From Prorocentrum cordatum (taxonomy: Eukaryota; Sar; Dinophyceae; Prorocentrales; Prorocentraceae): a DNA stretch of 39,307 nt. The notes below the pieces were generated by a model that saw only the letters and a program-made list of their open reading frames with translations, searched no databases and was not told the origin of the DNA. The position numbers and the translations under genes were made by a program. The stretch is from NCBI GenBank assembly GCA_963575745.1, contig CAUYUJ010002698.1:47517-86823 (forward strand), written 5' to 3'. This document shows, piece by piece, positions 10,817-18,924 of the stretch. Positions within the stretch are counted from its first letter, which is position 1; each line of letters starts with the position of its first letter.

Positions 10817-11415
10817 CTCCCTCCTGGGGCATGCTGGGGGCGCCCAGGTCCTTCAAGTTTTGCCAAACAAGCGTTTCTTGTGTGGCCAAGGAAATCTTAG
10901 AAAAATCAGCGAATTAGTCGAGACGTCCTCGAAATTCCTGCGCGCGGGACGCGGCACGCGCGAGACATCCTCGGAATTTCTCCGCTCGGGGCGCTTTTCC
11001 GCGTCGCGGTCGGGCTTCAGATTTCGGTGTGTTTCAAAGCTTCTGCTAAAATGCCCCGCATTTTTTTTTACAAAGGAAATCGGGAGTCCGCGGACCCCGT
11101 TACTTATCAAGGATCCAAGGTGGGGGGGTGATTTTCCTCGAGCGGGCACGCGCGAAACGCATTTGTTTCACGCCGAATTGGATTTTACTTCGTTTTTTAT
11201 CGAGCGGAAATCTGCCGGCCCTCTTCCAGGGGGGAATAACCCCACTAAAAGAGAACCCTGGGCCTGCACCCTTTCCGGGAAAAAACAACGCTTGGGTCCA
11301 GCCATGTCCTGAGGCTTCAAGAGCCCAGTGGAAGCGAAAAGGCGAGAAGGTAAAACAGATTGAAGAAGCAGTGCTGAAGGATTTGGGCGTCTGCGAGAGG
11401 CTCGGAGGGCGCCTG
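10817..11415. other. No gene seen
   Basis: Unique-looking sequence with no recognised protein, RNA gene or repeat. Open frames here are tails of those running out of the 42-bp array. Confidence 0.35.
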
Positions 11416-11715
11416 GAGTAGTCCTGAGGCGACCGCTTGTTGGAGGCCACCTTGAGCGATCTTGGAGACCCCAAGAGGGCCTCCTGGAAGGCTCGAGGAG
11501 GCAAAAATCATGGATTTTCCTGAGGTTGCTGAAGAATTTTGGCATATGCTTCTTTTCGGCCTTCCGACGGCCCGAGAGGGCCCAAGATGCACAAAAGATC
11601 GCCCCAAGATCGCCCAAGAGGTTTCCAGGATGGCCCCAGAACGACCCAAGAGATCTTGGGCTCTCTGTGGGGAGGCCCTCTTGGAGCCACCCAGGGCCAC
11701 CTTGGACGCTCCAAC
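11416..11715 (-). repeat. Diverged fragment related to the 0.95-kb repeat, inverted
   Basis: Read on the minus strand it shows the same style of units as copies A-C (CTCTTGGGGTCTCC, GGCCGAAAAGAAGC, CCTCTTGGGC). It is too diverged to define ends. Confidence 0.5.
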
Positions 11716-12085
11716 GCCTCGCGCCCCCCCCCCGTCCAGACACGGGGCAGAGGGAGGGGGAGGGGGAACCCCCCATCCCCGAAGGGAAGAAGGGTTCGCA
11801 GAGCGAGCTCGCCAGAATGCTCACGCCCAGAGGGCTGGCGGGATTCTGGTCGCAGCGCCACCCGGGAGAGGTCCGAGGAGCCGCGGCGTCGTTGCTTTTT
11901 GAGTTCTCCACGTGCTCTTCCCCACCCTGCTGTGAGCCAGGGGGCCCAGAGCAGTCCAGCAGGCCCGGGGCCAGGCCAGAGCAAAGAGGAAAAGCAGACA
12001 GACTCCGATGGGCAGAGCGTGTTCTGCGCGCCGATCTCGCCTGGCCAGCCTGGCGCAGATCGGCCCAGGCTTGCCCGGCCCCCCT

Positions 12086-12796
12086 GGCCCGTGGTGGAGC
12101 GGGAGGAGCGGGGCACGAGGCTGACCGCCTGCTCCACGACAATCAGGCGCTGAGGGCCGAGGAGGTCCTCGCCCGAGCGCTCGAGCACCTCGACGATGCA
12201 GGCCTCAGAGATGCTGCGGCCGCGGAGGCGGCCAGGGTCCTGCGCGCCAGCGACTCTTACGCGGCCGTCCGCGAGCTCTGCCAGCGGTACGACGAGGTTG
12301 CTGAAGTGCTGAAGACGCAGGGCGGGCACCTGAAGCTCGTGTGGGAAGACGAGGAGGGCCAACTGTGGCTGCACAAGCCCGCCGACGAGACGTGGCTGGA
12401 GTTCAAGATCGTCAGCAACATCGACGCGCCGCTTTCGCATTGCCTTGCGTGCGGTAACGAGGTGAGCCTGATCCCAGAATTTGAGCCGAACGTCGTAGGA
12501 ACTCCGACCTTCGTGGGAGAGTCAAACGCGTTCACCTCGGTCGTCCGAGTGATACTGGGGGTGATGTTGCTGCGCCTGGAGCTCATGTACGAGATTCGCC
12601 GGTTCTACAATGCCGAGCACGGCTTCCTGGCCGAGAGCATCCGCTCGGACTTCCCCGTGGAGGGCCGACCCGTGCCCCCGAGGCACTGGCGGCACAAGCG
12701 GATGAGGATAAGCACCTCGAACGTGTGGATCCCGCAGGGCGGCGGACGCGAGGGCACCACGCTCGTCCAGTCCTCCCGGGTCGACGCGGGCTTCAG
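12086..12796 (+). CDS. START-like domain protein, internal exon (exon 1 of those visible)
   Basis: This is probably a lipid-binding START/Bet v1-fold type protein of a family common in dinoflagellates. An N-terminal helical part (EEVLARALEHLDDAG, AAVRELCQRYDEVAEVLK) is followed by a conserved-looking domain: LEFKIVSNIDAPLSHCLACG, EFEPNVVGTPTFVGE, LELMYEIRRFYNAEHGFLAE, RMRISTSNVWI. There is no plausible ATG before this part, so upstream exons must exist. A possible acceptor AG|G lies at about 12146, and the 5' border given here is approximate. The exon is cut at GF|R, and the sense continues at 13339. Family assignment rests on my recall of the pattern, not on a search. Confidence 0.5.
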
Positions 12797-12843
12797 GATC
12801 CCGGCGGCGCCCGCACGGTGGGCCGGTGGGGATTTGGCGTGCC

Positions 12844-13095
12844 CGCCCTGACTCCGGATCCGCCCTACTTTGGCTTTTTTCCCAACTTGAAATTGCGTCG
12901 GAAATCCACCTATAAGAGGCCGAAAAAGTAGGGCGGAAATTGCTGCACCCAACATAAAATAGGGCGGAAATCCACAGAAACAGCAACGGAAAAGTAGGGC
13001 GGAAATTGGCATCAGCGGGGCTTGAAAAGTAAGGCGGAAATTCCAAGCCCAACTTACGAATTTCCCCAAAGTATGGCGGATCCGGAGTCAGGGCG
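12844..13095. mobile_element. MITE-like element with 30-bp terminal inverted repeats
   Basis: The left end 12844-12873 (CGCCCTGACTCCGGATCCGC, continuing CCTACTTTGG) is the reverse complement of the right end 13066-13095, with one mismatch. The inside has no coding capacity. It contains four more copies of an AGTAGGGCGGAAAT-like motif (at about 12928, 12960, 12995 and 13030), spaced 31-36 bp apart and in the same orientation as the right terminus. No convincing target-site duplication was found. Confidence 0.8.
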
Positions 13096-13246
13096 CACGG
13101 CTCGGGGACCCGGGCCGCTCTCTCCCGGGGGGCCGCCTCTCGGGCGACGGGGGGCCGCCGAGGTCCCAGGGCCGTGCGTCGGCGGGCCGGGCGGCGAGAT
13201 CCTGCCCGGGGGGTTCCGGGATCGGCCCACGGTCCGTCGCTGCACC

Positions 13247-13319
13247 CTCCTCCTCCTCCTCTTCCTCCTCCTCCTCCTCCTCCTCCACCTCCTCCTCCTC
13301 CTCCTCCTCCTCCTCCTCC
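13247..13319. repeat. (TCC)n microsatellite
   Basis: About 73 bp of TCC units inside the intron, just upstream of the acceptor, where it may act as a very long polypyrimidine tract. Confidence 0.95.
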
Positions 13320-13338
13320 CGCTGTGGACGCCGCCCAG

Positions 13339-13465
13339 GATGCCGGACTTCATCGTGGAGTTTTTCTTCCGGCAGCTGGCCCCGTCCATCCTCGGTAACT
13401 TGCGCAGGAACGCGACGGCCGTCGGGAGCCCGGACGGCCCGTACGTTGCGCGGCTGGCCGCGGAG
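13339..13465 (+). CDS. START-like domain protein, exon 2
   Basis: In frame 2 this reads MPDFIVEFFFRQLAPSIL, then GNLRRNATAVG, then GPYVARLAAE, the expected C-terminal helix region of the START-like domain begun at 12086-12796. The acceptor is CAG|G at 13338/13339. The 3' border is uncertain because a GGA microsatellite starts at 13471 and the frame runs on into polyglycine. No canonical donor is visible. Confidence 0.45.
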
Positions 13466-13470
13466 CCGAC

Positions 13471-14125
13471 GGGAGGAGGAGGAGGAGGAGGAGGAGGAGG
13501 AGAAAATAGAAAGAGGAGAAGAAGGAGGAGGAGGAGGAGAAGGAGGTAAGGGGGAGGAGGTAGGAGGAGAAGGTAGGATGGAGGGGAGGAGGAGGAGGAG
13601 GAGGAGGAGGAGGAGAAAAGAGGAGGAGGAGAAAGGAGGAGGAGGAGGAGGAGGACAGCCACTTGCGAGGAGGGGGAGGAGGAGGAGGAGGAGGAGGAGG
13701 AGGAGGAGGAGGAGGAGGAGGAGGAGGAGGAGAAAAAGTTTTCAAGAGGAGGAGGAGGAGGAGGTTTCTAACTGTCCCCTGATGTCCCTACAGGTGTCTC
13801 TTGGAGCCTCTTGGAGTTTTCTGAGGAGCTCTCCTCGATGGCCTCCAGGGAGGGAGAGAGCAAGAGAGAGGCAGTGAGGGAGAAGGAGAGAAAGAGAAAG
13901 GAGGAGGTCGAGGAGGACAAAGAGGGCGAGGAGGACGGGGAGGAAGAGGAGGAGAGAGAGGGGGTTGGGAGGATTGGCTCAGATTCGCAATTGGGTTCAA
14001 GGACAAGCAATCATTGGTAGAACCCTTGGGCGGGACTGAACGAAAGGGGGGAAACCCGAGTCAAGAGCCAAATACAGGGAGGAGGGGAAGGAGGAGGAGG
14101 AGGAGGACGAGGAGGAAGAGCCTTA
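13471..14125. repeat. Polypurine (GGA)n tract and purine-rich extension
   Basis: Dense GGA/AGG/GAA repeats from 13471 to 13772, then less pure purine-rich DNA at 13855-13970 and 14080-14125. Long Gly/Glu/Arg or Pro/Ser frames across it are artefacts. Confidence 0.93.
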
Positions 14126-14660
14126 GGAGGCTTCTGGAGGTCCCCTCAGGCTTCCAGAGGCTCCAGGAGAAATGAGCAGGGCCGAAAACGTCCAGAGTCT
14201 AGTTTGGAGGATATTGGAGGAGGTCCAGCTTCCGAGCCACACATAGCTCGGATCTCTGGCGGCCATTCGGGACGATCGGCGCAACGCTCTCGGCGAGGCG
14301 CAGCTGCTGGAAAGCAAGCGGAGGCTGGAAACCCTTGAGATCGACGAAACAACCGAAAATCTTAAACTCAGGGACCCGGCACAACGTTGTTTGGTTAGGT
14401 TTCGGACTTTGTATTGTGCTTGTTGTTCCTTGTGTTTCCGTTGTGCTGCTCGCTCCTGTTTGCAACGCGTGTGTAGGTGAATCGTGTTTTAAGCTTTTGA
14501 GTTGCACCAGAGAAAAACCCAATCAGTGGATGGTTTTCGCTGAGGAGATCGACCGGGAACCCGGGAGCCTGGGAACCCAGAACCACCGAAATCGGCCCGG
14601 AACCAATAACCGGGAACCCGGGAACCCGGGAACCCAGGCTCCTACCAAAATCGGCGGGAA
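14126..14660. other. No firm gene; short GGGAACCC repeats
   Basis: A weak open segment at about 14268-14390 reads RRNALGEAQLLESKRRLETL, coiled-coil-like and unrecognised. At 14550-14640 there are several GGGAACCC units. Confidence 0.3.
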
Positions 14661-14768
14661 ATGTTCTCTACATCTGTCGACTTCGGTAGGACCCCTTCAG
14701 TGCAAGCATTGAGTGGGGAGCTTCGAAGGTCTGGGGCCTGCGAGGGAGGGCCCGCCGCATCCTCGGAG

Positions 14769-14846
14769 GACACCCAGGGCGTGTACGCGGAGTGCGCGAG
14801 GGTCGAGGAGGCCGCCTCCCGCCGCAGGAGCTGCAGCGCGAGGAGC
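14769..14846 (+). CDS. Possible START-like exon 3
   Basis: DTQGVYAECARVEEAASRRR follows a CGGAG|GAC acceptor-like site and resembles the short C-terminal tail after the START-like domain. If exon 2 ends at ...AAE (13465) the phase would fit, but the donor there would be CC, which is not a known splice site. It is offered as a candidate only. Confidence 0.25.
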
Positions 14847-14895
14847 CTCCCTGGCCAGGACCCCTCGGGCCCACGCTGGCCATGTGGCGCTCGGC

Positions 14896-15247
14896 TGCTG
14901 CTCCTCCTCCCCGTCCTCCTCCTCCTCGTCCTCCTCGTCCTCCTCCTCGTTCTCCTCCTCCTCCTCCTCGTCCTCTTCGTTCTCCTATTCGTCATCCTCC
15001 TCGTCCTCCTCCTTGTCCTCCTCCTCCTCGTCCTCCTCCTCCTCGTCCCCCTCCTCCTCGTCCTCCTCCTCCTCCTCTCCTCCTCCTCCTCCTCCCTCCT
15101 CCTCCTCCTCCTCCTCCTCCTCCTCCTCCCTCCTCCTCCTCCTCCTCCTCCTCCTCCTCCTCCTCCTCCTCCTCCTCCTCCTCCTCCTCCTCCTCCTCCT
15201 CCTCCTCCTCCTCCTCCTCCTCCTCCTCCTCCTCCTCCTCCTCCTCC
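14896..15247. repeat. (TCC)n polypyrimidine microsatellite, about 350 bp
   Basis: It begins with CTCCTCGTCC variants and becomes pure CTC/TCC over the last 200 bp. It is the complement type of the GGA tract at 13471-13772. Confidence 0.98.
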
Positions 15248-15640
15248 AAGACCTCCAACATTTAGAAGAATCAAGGCAGAGGTGGCTCACCGTTGTAAGC
15301 TTCTCGGGGCCTTCACCGAGCCCCTGGACCGTCAAAAACCGATGCAGGATGAAGAATCGGTCCCAAGTTAACCATCACATCGATTTGACGATCGCTCTCA
15401 CGATCGATCGGCATCATTACCCGTTCGTCGATCTCACGATCATTGGTTGCGTGAATATACAGATATGGATACAAGTTCAGATGTACAGGTGTACACATGT
15501 ACACATGAATACATGTGTATATATAGATATATATATATATATATATAGATTATAAGAGGCACGCATGCCAGGGATCATACAATCACGGATACAGCAGGTC
15601 GTTTGGGGGCCTTCGTTGGACTGCTTTGGAGCCCTTTGGG
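15248..15640. repeat. CGATCG-rich stretch and (TA)n tract
   Basis: 15378-15450 has repeated GATCTCACGATC-like units, and 15517-15550 is an ATATAT microsatellite. No gene was seen. Confidence 0.6.
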
Positions 15641-16370
15641 GGGCCGAGGATGGGGGGGAGGCGGGGGGGAGAGGGGGGGGGGCGAAGACAGGTAGGGGAG
15701 GAGGGCACGGTCGGTCGGAATAAACCAGGGGGGGGGGGGGGCGCGGTGCGGGGAAAGGGGAGGGGGCACGGCCGGTCGGAATAAGCCAGGGGAGGGGCAC
15801 GGAGGACGGGGGGGCGGGGGCACGGTCGGTCGGAATAAGCCCCGGGGAGGGGCTCTGGAGACGGGCAGGGGAGCCGCGGGACGGTTAGAGGAGGGGGGCC
15901 CGGGGGGGGGGGAGCACGGTCGGGGGAGCGGAGGAGGGCACGGTCGGTCGGATTAAACCAGGGGGGGCGCGGGACGAGGAGAGGGGAGGGGGCACGGCCG
16001 GTCGGAATAAGCCAGGGGAGGGGCACGGAGGACGGGGGGACGGGGGCACCGTCGGTCGGAATAAGCCACGGGGAGGGAGGTGGGCTCTGGGGACGGGCAA
16101 GGGGGGCCGCGGGACGGTTAGAGGAGGGGACCCGGGGGGAGGGCACGGTCGTTCGGAATAAGCAGAGGGAGGGGGGCACGGGTGACGGGGAGGTGGGGGG
16201 GGCACGATCGGTCGAAAGAAACGAGGGGGGCACGACCAGGGGGGGGGGCAAAGGGGCCACGGGACGGGGAGAGGGGAGGGGGCACTGTGGATCGGGATAC
16301 GCAGAAGGGGGGGAGGGGGCACGGAGGGTTGGGAAAGGGAGTGGGGCTCATTCGATCGGAAGATGCAGGG
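15640..16370. repeat. G-rich minisatellite with about 228-bp higher-order period
   Basis: Units of about 55 bp carry CACGGTCGGTCGGAATAAGC-like cores separated by G-runs, at about 15709, 15767, 15821, 15938, 15993, 16049 and 16145. Three successive cores recur 226-229 bp later, so the array was duplicated as a block. Minus-strand Pro-rich frames are artefacts. Confidence 0.88.
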
Positions 16371-16617
16371 GGGAAGCACGAGGGACGGGTCCAGGCACAT
16401 CCCAGCGCACATGCGCATAAGAGTAGCCCAGCGACCTCGGCCCGTCGGACGAAGCGAGGGGGGGCACAGAGGACGGGCCCCAGCACATCCCAGCACACAC
16501 ACGCACTGGAGTACACATCGCGGCACGCATCCCAACAGACGGAGACAGCACACATCTCATATGACATCGGAGGACACGGAGGCAGCGCACATCGTAGTAC
16601 AGATCAGCACACACCCC

Positions 16618-16618
<1 letters not shown>
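16371..16618. repeat. Degenerate continuation of the G-rich minisatellite, duplicated
   Basis: GACGGGTCCAGGCACATCCC near 16385 and GACGGGCCCCAGCACATCCC near 16472 lie about 87 bp apart and mark an imperfect tandem duplication. No gene was seen. Confidence 0.55.
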
Positions 16619-16657
<39 letters not shown>

Positions 16658-16709
16658 CATACATATACATATACATTATACATATATATATATATATTAT
16701 ATATATACA

Positions 16710-16752
<43 letters not shown>
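16619..16752. repeat. (TA)n microsatellite
   Basis: Pure TA tracts interrupted by CATACA units. Confidence 0.97.
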
Positions 16753-16880
16753 GAGGTTGGGGGGTGAGATCGAAGTGGAACGGAGAGCCCCCCTACCGCG
16801 AAATCGATTTCGGTTTCGTGTTCGTGCGTGCCGTGCGGGCGAGGCGAAGCTGCGTGGGCGGGCGAGAGAAAGTCTCCTGT

Positions 16881-17073
16881 GGCTGAGGCGCGGCCGGAAC
16901 AAAAGAACCTTGACCGGGCGGCCGGTGCCCCGCGGTGTCCCGCCGGTGTCCCGCTGGTGTCCCGTATGGCTGAGGCGCGGCCGGGGCAAAAGAACCTTGA
17001 CCGGGCGGCCGGTGCCGCGCGGTGTCCCGCCGGTGTCCCGCTGGTGTCCCTTCGGTGTCCCGTCGGTGTCCCG
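16881..17073 (+). repeat. 87-bp tandem duplication with GGTGTCCCG minisatellite
   Basis: GGCTGAGGCGCGGCCGG recurs at 16881 and 16968 with the following AAAAGAACCTTGACCGGGCG block. Each copy ends in GGTGTCCCGCC/GGTGTCCCGCT units, which continue to 17073 just before the retrotransposon. Confidence 0.92.
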
Positions 17074-17085
17074 ATGATGACGTGG

Positions 17086-17202
17086 ATGAGAGTGCGTGCA
17101 CAGTAATGACGACACGGGGGCCGTACTGTGACACGAGTAGGGGGAAGGCAGCAGGAGCGTCGCGTGCCTCGCCCGTCCCGTGCTCATAGCCTTCTGTTGT
17201 TC
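17086..17202 (+). repeat. Split direct repeat A1
   Basis: 117 bp, identical to A2 at 23386-23502 (offset exactly 6300). It begins ATGAGAGTGCGTGCACAGTA and forms the 5' end of the retrotransposon. A start codon for a small upstream reading frame (17180) lies inside it. Confidence 0.97.
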
Positions 17203-17593
17203 AGGGGTCGCTAGCGCCGCCCTCCGCCGCCGCGCCTGCCCGTGCATCCCCAGGTGGCTCGTGGACGCTGTGCTGGAGGCTGCGCGGGAGACACTGCAGA
17301 CGGCGGGCACCGCGAGCCTAGTGTGGGCTGAGCAGACCGCGCAGTCGGCGCCCGACCGCAGCAAGTGGTGGATCGTCACGGTGGTGGTCGGGGGCCTCTT
17401 CGGACGGGCAACGAGCTGCCGCGCTGTGGCTCTGTTCGGCTTGGGGTTTCGTCGGGCAGTGCATGGCCGATTCGAAGCCGATCGCACCAGGGCGCCTGAT
17501 TCTGGTGTGGTACGGTGGCGGGGAGGCATACTGGCACGAGCGCCTCCTGCTCTGCAAGGTGCGGGAGACGACGTGGATCATCGTCACTCCTGA
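17180..17593 (+). CDS. Possible upstream small frame with a hydrophobic segment
   Basis: The frame starts inside A1 and overlaps the gag start. It reads WLVDAVLEAARETLQTAG, then a hydrophobic stretch KWWIVTVVVGGLFG. It could be a short leader protein of the retrotransposon with one membrane segment, or simply an open frame in GC-rich DNA. No family was recognised. Confidence 0.25.
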   Translation: MLIAFCCSGVASAALRRRACPCIPRWLVDAVLEAARETLQTAGTASLVWAEQTAQSAPDRSKWWIVTVVVGGLFGRATSCRAVALFGLGFRRAVHGRFEADRTRAPDSGVVRWRGGILARAPPALQGAGDDVDHRHS

Positions 17594-18900
17594 TGGCGAT
17601 GTCTATCCAGAGGACATTCGGGCTCTCGGAGGCAGGCCGTGTCTGCAAGGGTCCGTGCCGCCGGCGATCCCGGCCGACGCCATGCTGTACAGATTCCCGC
17701 CACTCGGCCAGCTGCACACGGCGGAGGAGTGGCGGCAGATCTTCGACGACGGGATCGCGGCCGCCCAGCTGGAGGGCTGGGCTGGGCATCGACGACGACG
17801 CGGCTGATGCTGAGTCTGGTGCTGTGCGTGATCGGGTTGGTCAGCATGGCTGGACCGCCGACACGGGCCTGCCGGCTGGACCTCCGCCCGCCGCCGCCGG
17901 CGCGGGGGCCGGGATACTGGTGGCGGACGTGGGCGCGGCCCCCGTGGCCGGCGGCCTGGCCGCGCCGCCTGCTGTGCCGCTCGCCGCCGTGGGTGGAGGC
18001 GCTGCCATCCCGGGGGCTGGAGCTGCCGTGGGGGCCGTGGTGGCGCCCGGAGGTGGCCTCGCCCCTGGCATGCAGTGGATCGTGGTGGCCAACGACGGCC
18101 ACCCGGGTGCGCCCTCCATCGGGACCGACTGGAGCGTGGACGCCAATGCCGTCGTCATGGGCAAGTTCGCGCTGGACAAGCTCGGATCTGCCACCCTCGT
18201 GCTGGAGAGCATCGCGGTCGGCAGCAAGAAGCATGTGCTGGTCTCGAGGAAGGGCGAAGTCGAGCAGGCGGTGGTCCGAGCTTCGGGAGCAGGCCTGCCA
18301 GGAGCTGGTCTCGGACCTCAGGCGATGGGAGACGGGACGGCGGCTGCAGCGCCGCTCAAGTCTTCTGACGCACGGGTGCTGCCGGTGCTGTACGATCAGA
18401 TGGGCCAGAGGTTCAGGGCCTACTCGAACGCCGTCGGGCTGCTGGAGGAGCCGCGATTTGACGACTTCCCTGCGGTCGGCCCGAGGACGACGCTCTGGCT
18501 GTGCAGGTTCATCAGAGACCAGGGGAGCGTGCCTCGCACCAGGACCGAGAAGTGGATGCGGGACGCCCATGTGCCGGACAACGACAGGGTCAGGCACGAG
18601 CATGGCAGTCTCATGGAGATTCTTGAGACTGCGCTCACGTATGATCAGCTGGACGTGTCTGCCCCCGCCTCCTTCGAGATCCTGTCAAGAAGGGTTCAGC
18701 TGTTGGAGGAGGCTTACACGTCCAATCCGAAGGCGCCGCGGTTCGATGGGAGCGAGCACTTCCAAGGCCTCGGCAGGGAGGTCGCGGCCGTGGCGCCGCA
18801 GCTCACCTCGCACGCGGCGTTGCAGCTCCAGGGCGAGGCTGCGATCCAGAAGGAACGACGCAAGGCCCGCGAGGAGGCGGCCCTTGCGAAGAAGAGCTAG
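17463..18900 (+). CDS. gag: Retrotransposon gag-like protein (one frameshift)
   Basis: Likely the structural protein of the YR retrotransposon. It starts at ATG 17463 in frame 3 (MADSKPIAPGRLILVWYGGG, WHERLLLCKVRETTWIIVTP, EEWRQIFDDGIAAAQ). At the direct repeat GGGCTGGGCTGGGC (about 17776-17789) the sense moves to frame 1, where it continues GIDDDAADAESG, an Ala/Gly/Pro-rich linker, MQWIVVANDGHPG, VLPVLYDQMGQRF, DDFPAVGPRTTLWLCRFI, NDRVRHEHGSLMEILETALT, and a basic tail ending KERRKAREEAALAKKS before TAG 18898-18900. No CCHC zinc knuckle was seen. The frame change may be a mutation or ribosomal slippage. The pattern matches proteins I recall from dinoflagellate genomes. The gag role is inferred from position. 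Confidence 0.6.
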
Positions 18901-18924
18901 CCGCCCCGCGGTGTTTCGATTTTC

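Larger units (their letters stand above)
12797..13338 (+). other. Intron with GA-AG borders and boundary repeats
   Basis: CAGGATCCCGG (12794-12804) at the donor and CAGGATGCCGG (13336-13346) at the acceptor are near-identical. Removing 542 bp joins VDAGF-R to MPDFIVEFFFRQLAP in phase, giving a smooth START-type sequence. With the acceptor placed at the CAG|G (intron ending at 13338), the intron begins GA and ends AG. GA and GC donors are known in dinoflagellates. The intron contains a 252-bp inverted-repeat element and a TCC microsatellite. Confidence 0.55.

Noticed and set aside
10320-11312. 330-codon basic protein
   Set aside because: It is one of several frames through the minisatellite and 42-bp array; there is no domain or plausible start context.
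14642-15555. Poly-Pro, poly-Ser, poly-Leu, poly-Gly and poly-Glu proteins
   Set aside because: Artefacts of the (TCC)n tract; the same holds for the frames over 13054-14020 and for the poly-Met/Asp/His frames at 23590-24324.
15583-16553. Proline-rich minus-strand proteins
   Set aside because: They are shadows of the G-rich minisatellite with its 228-bp period.
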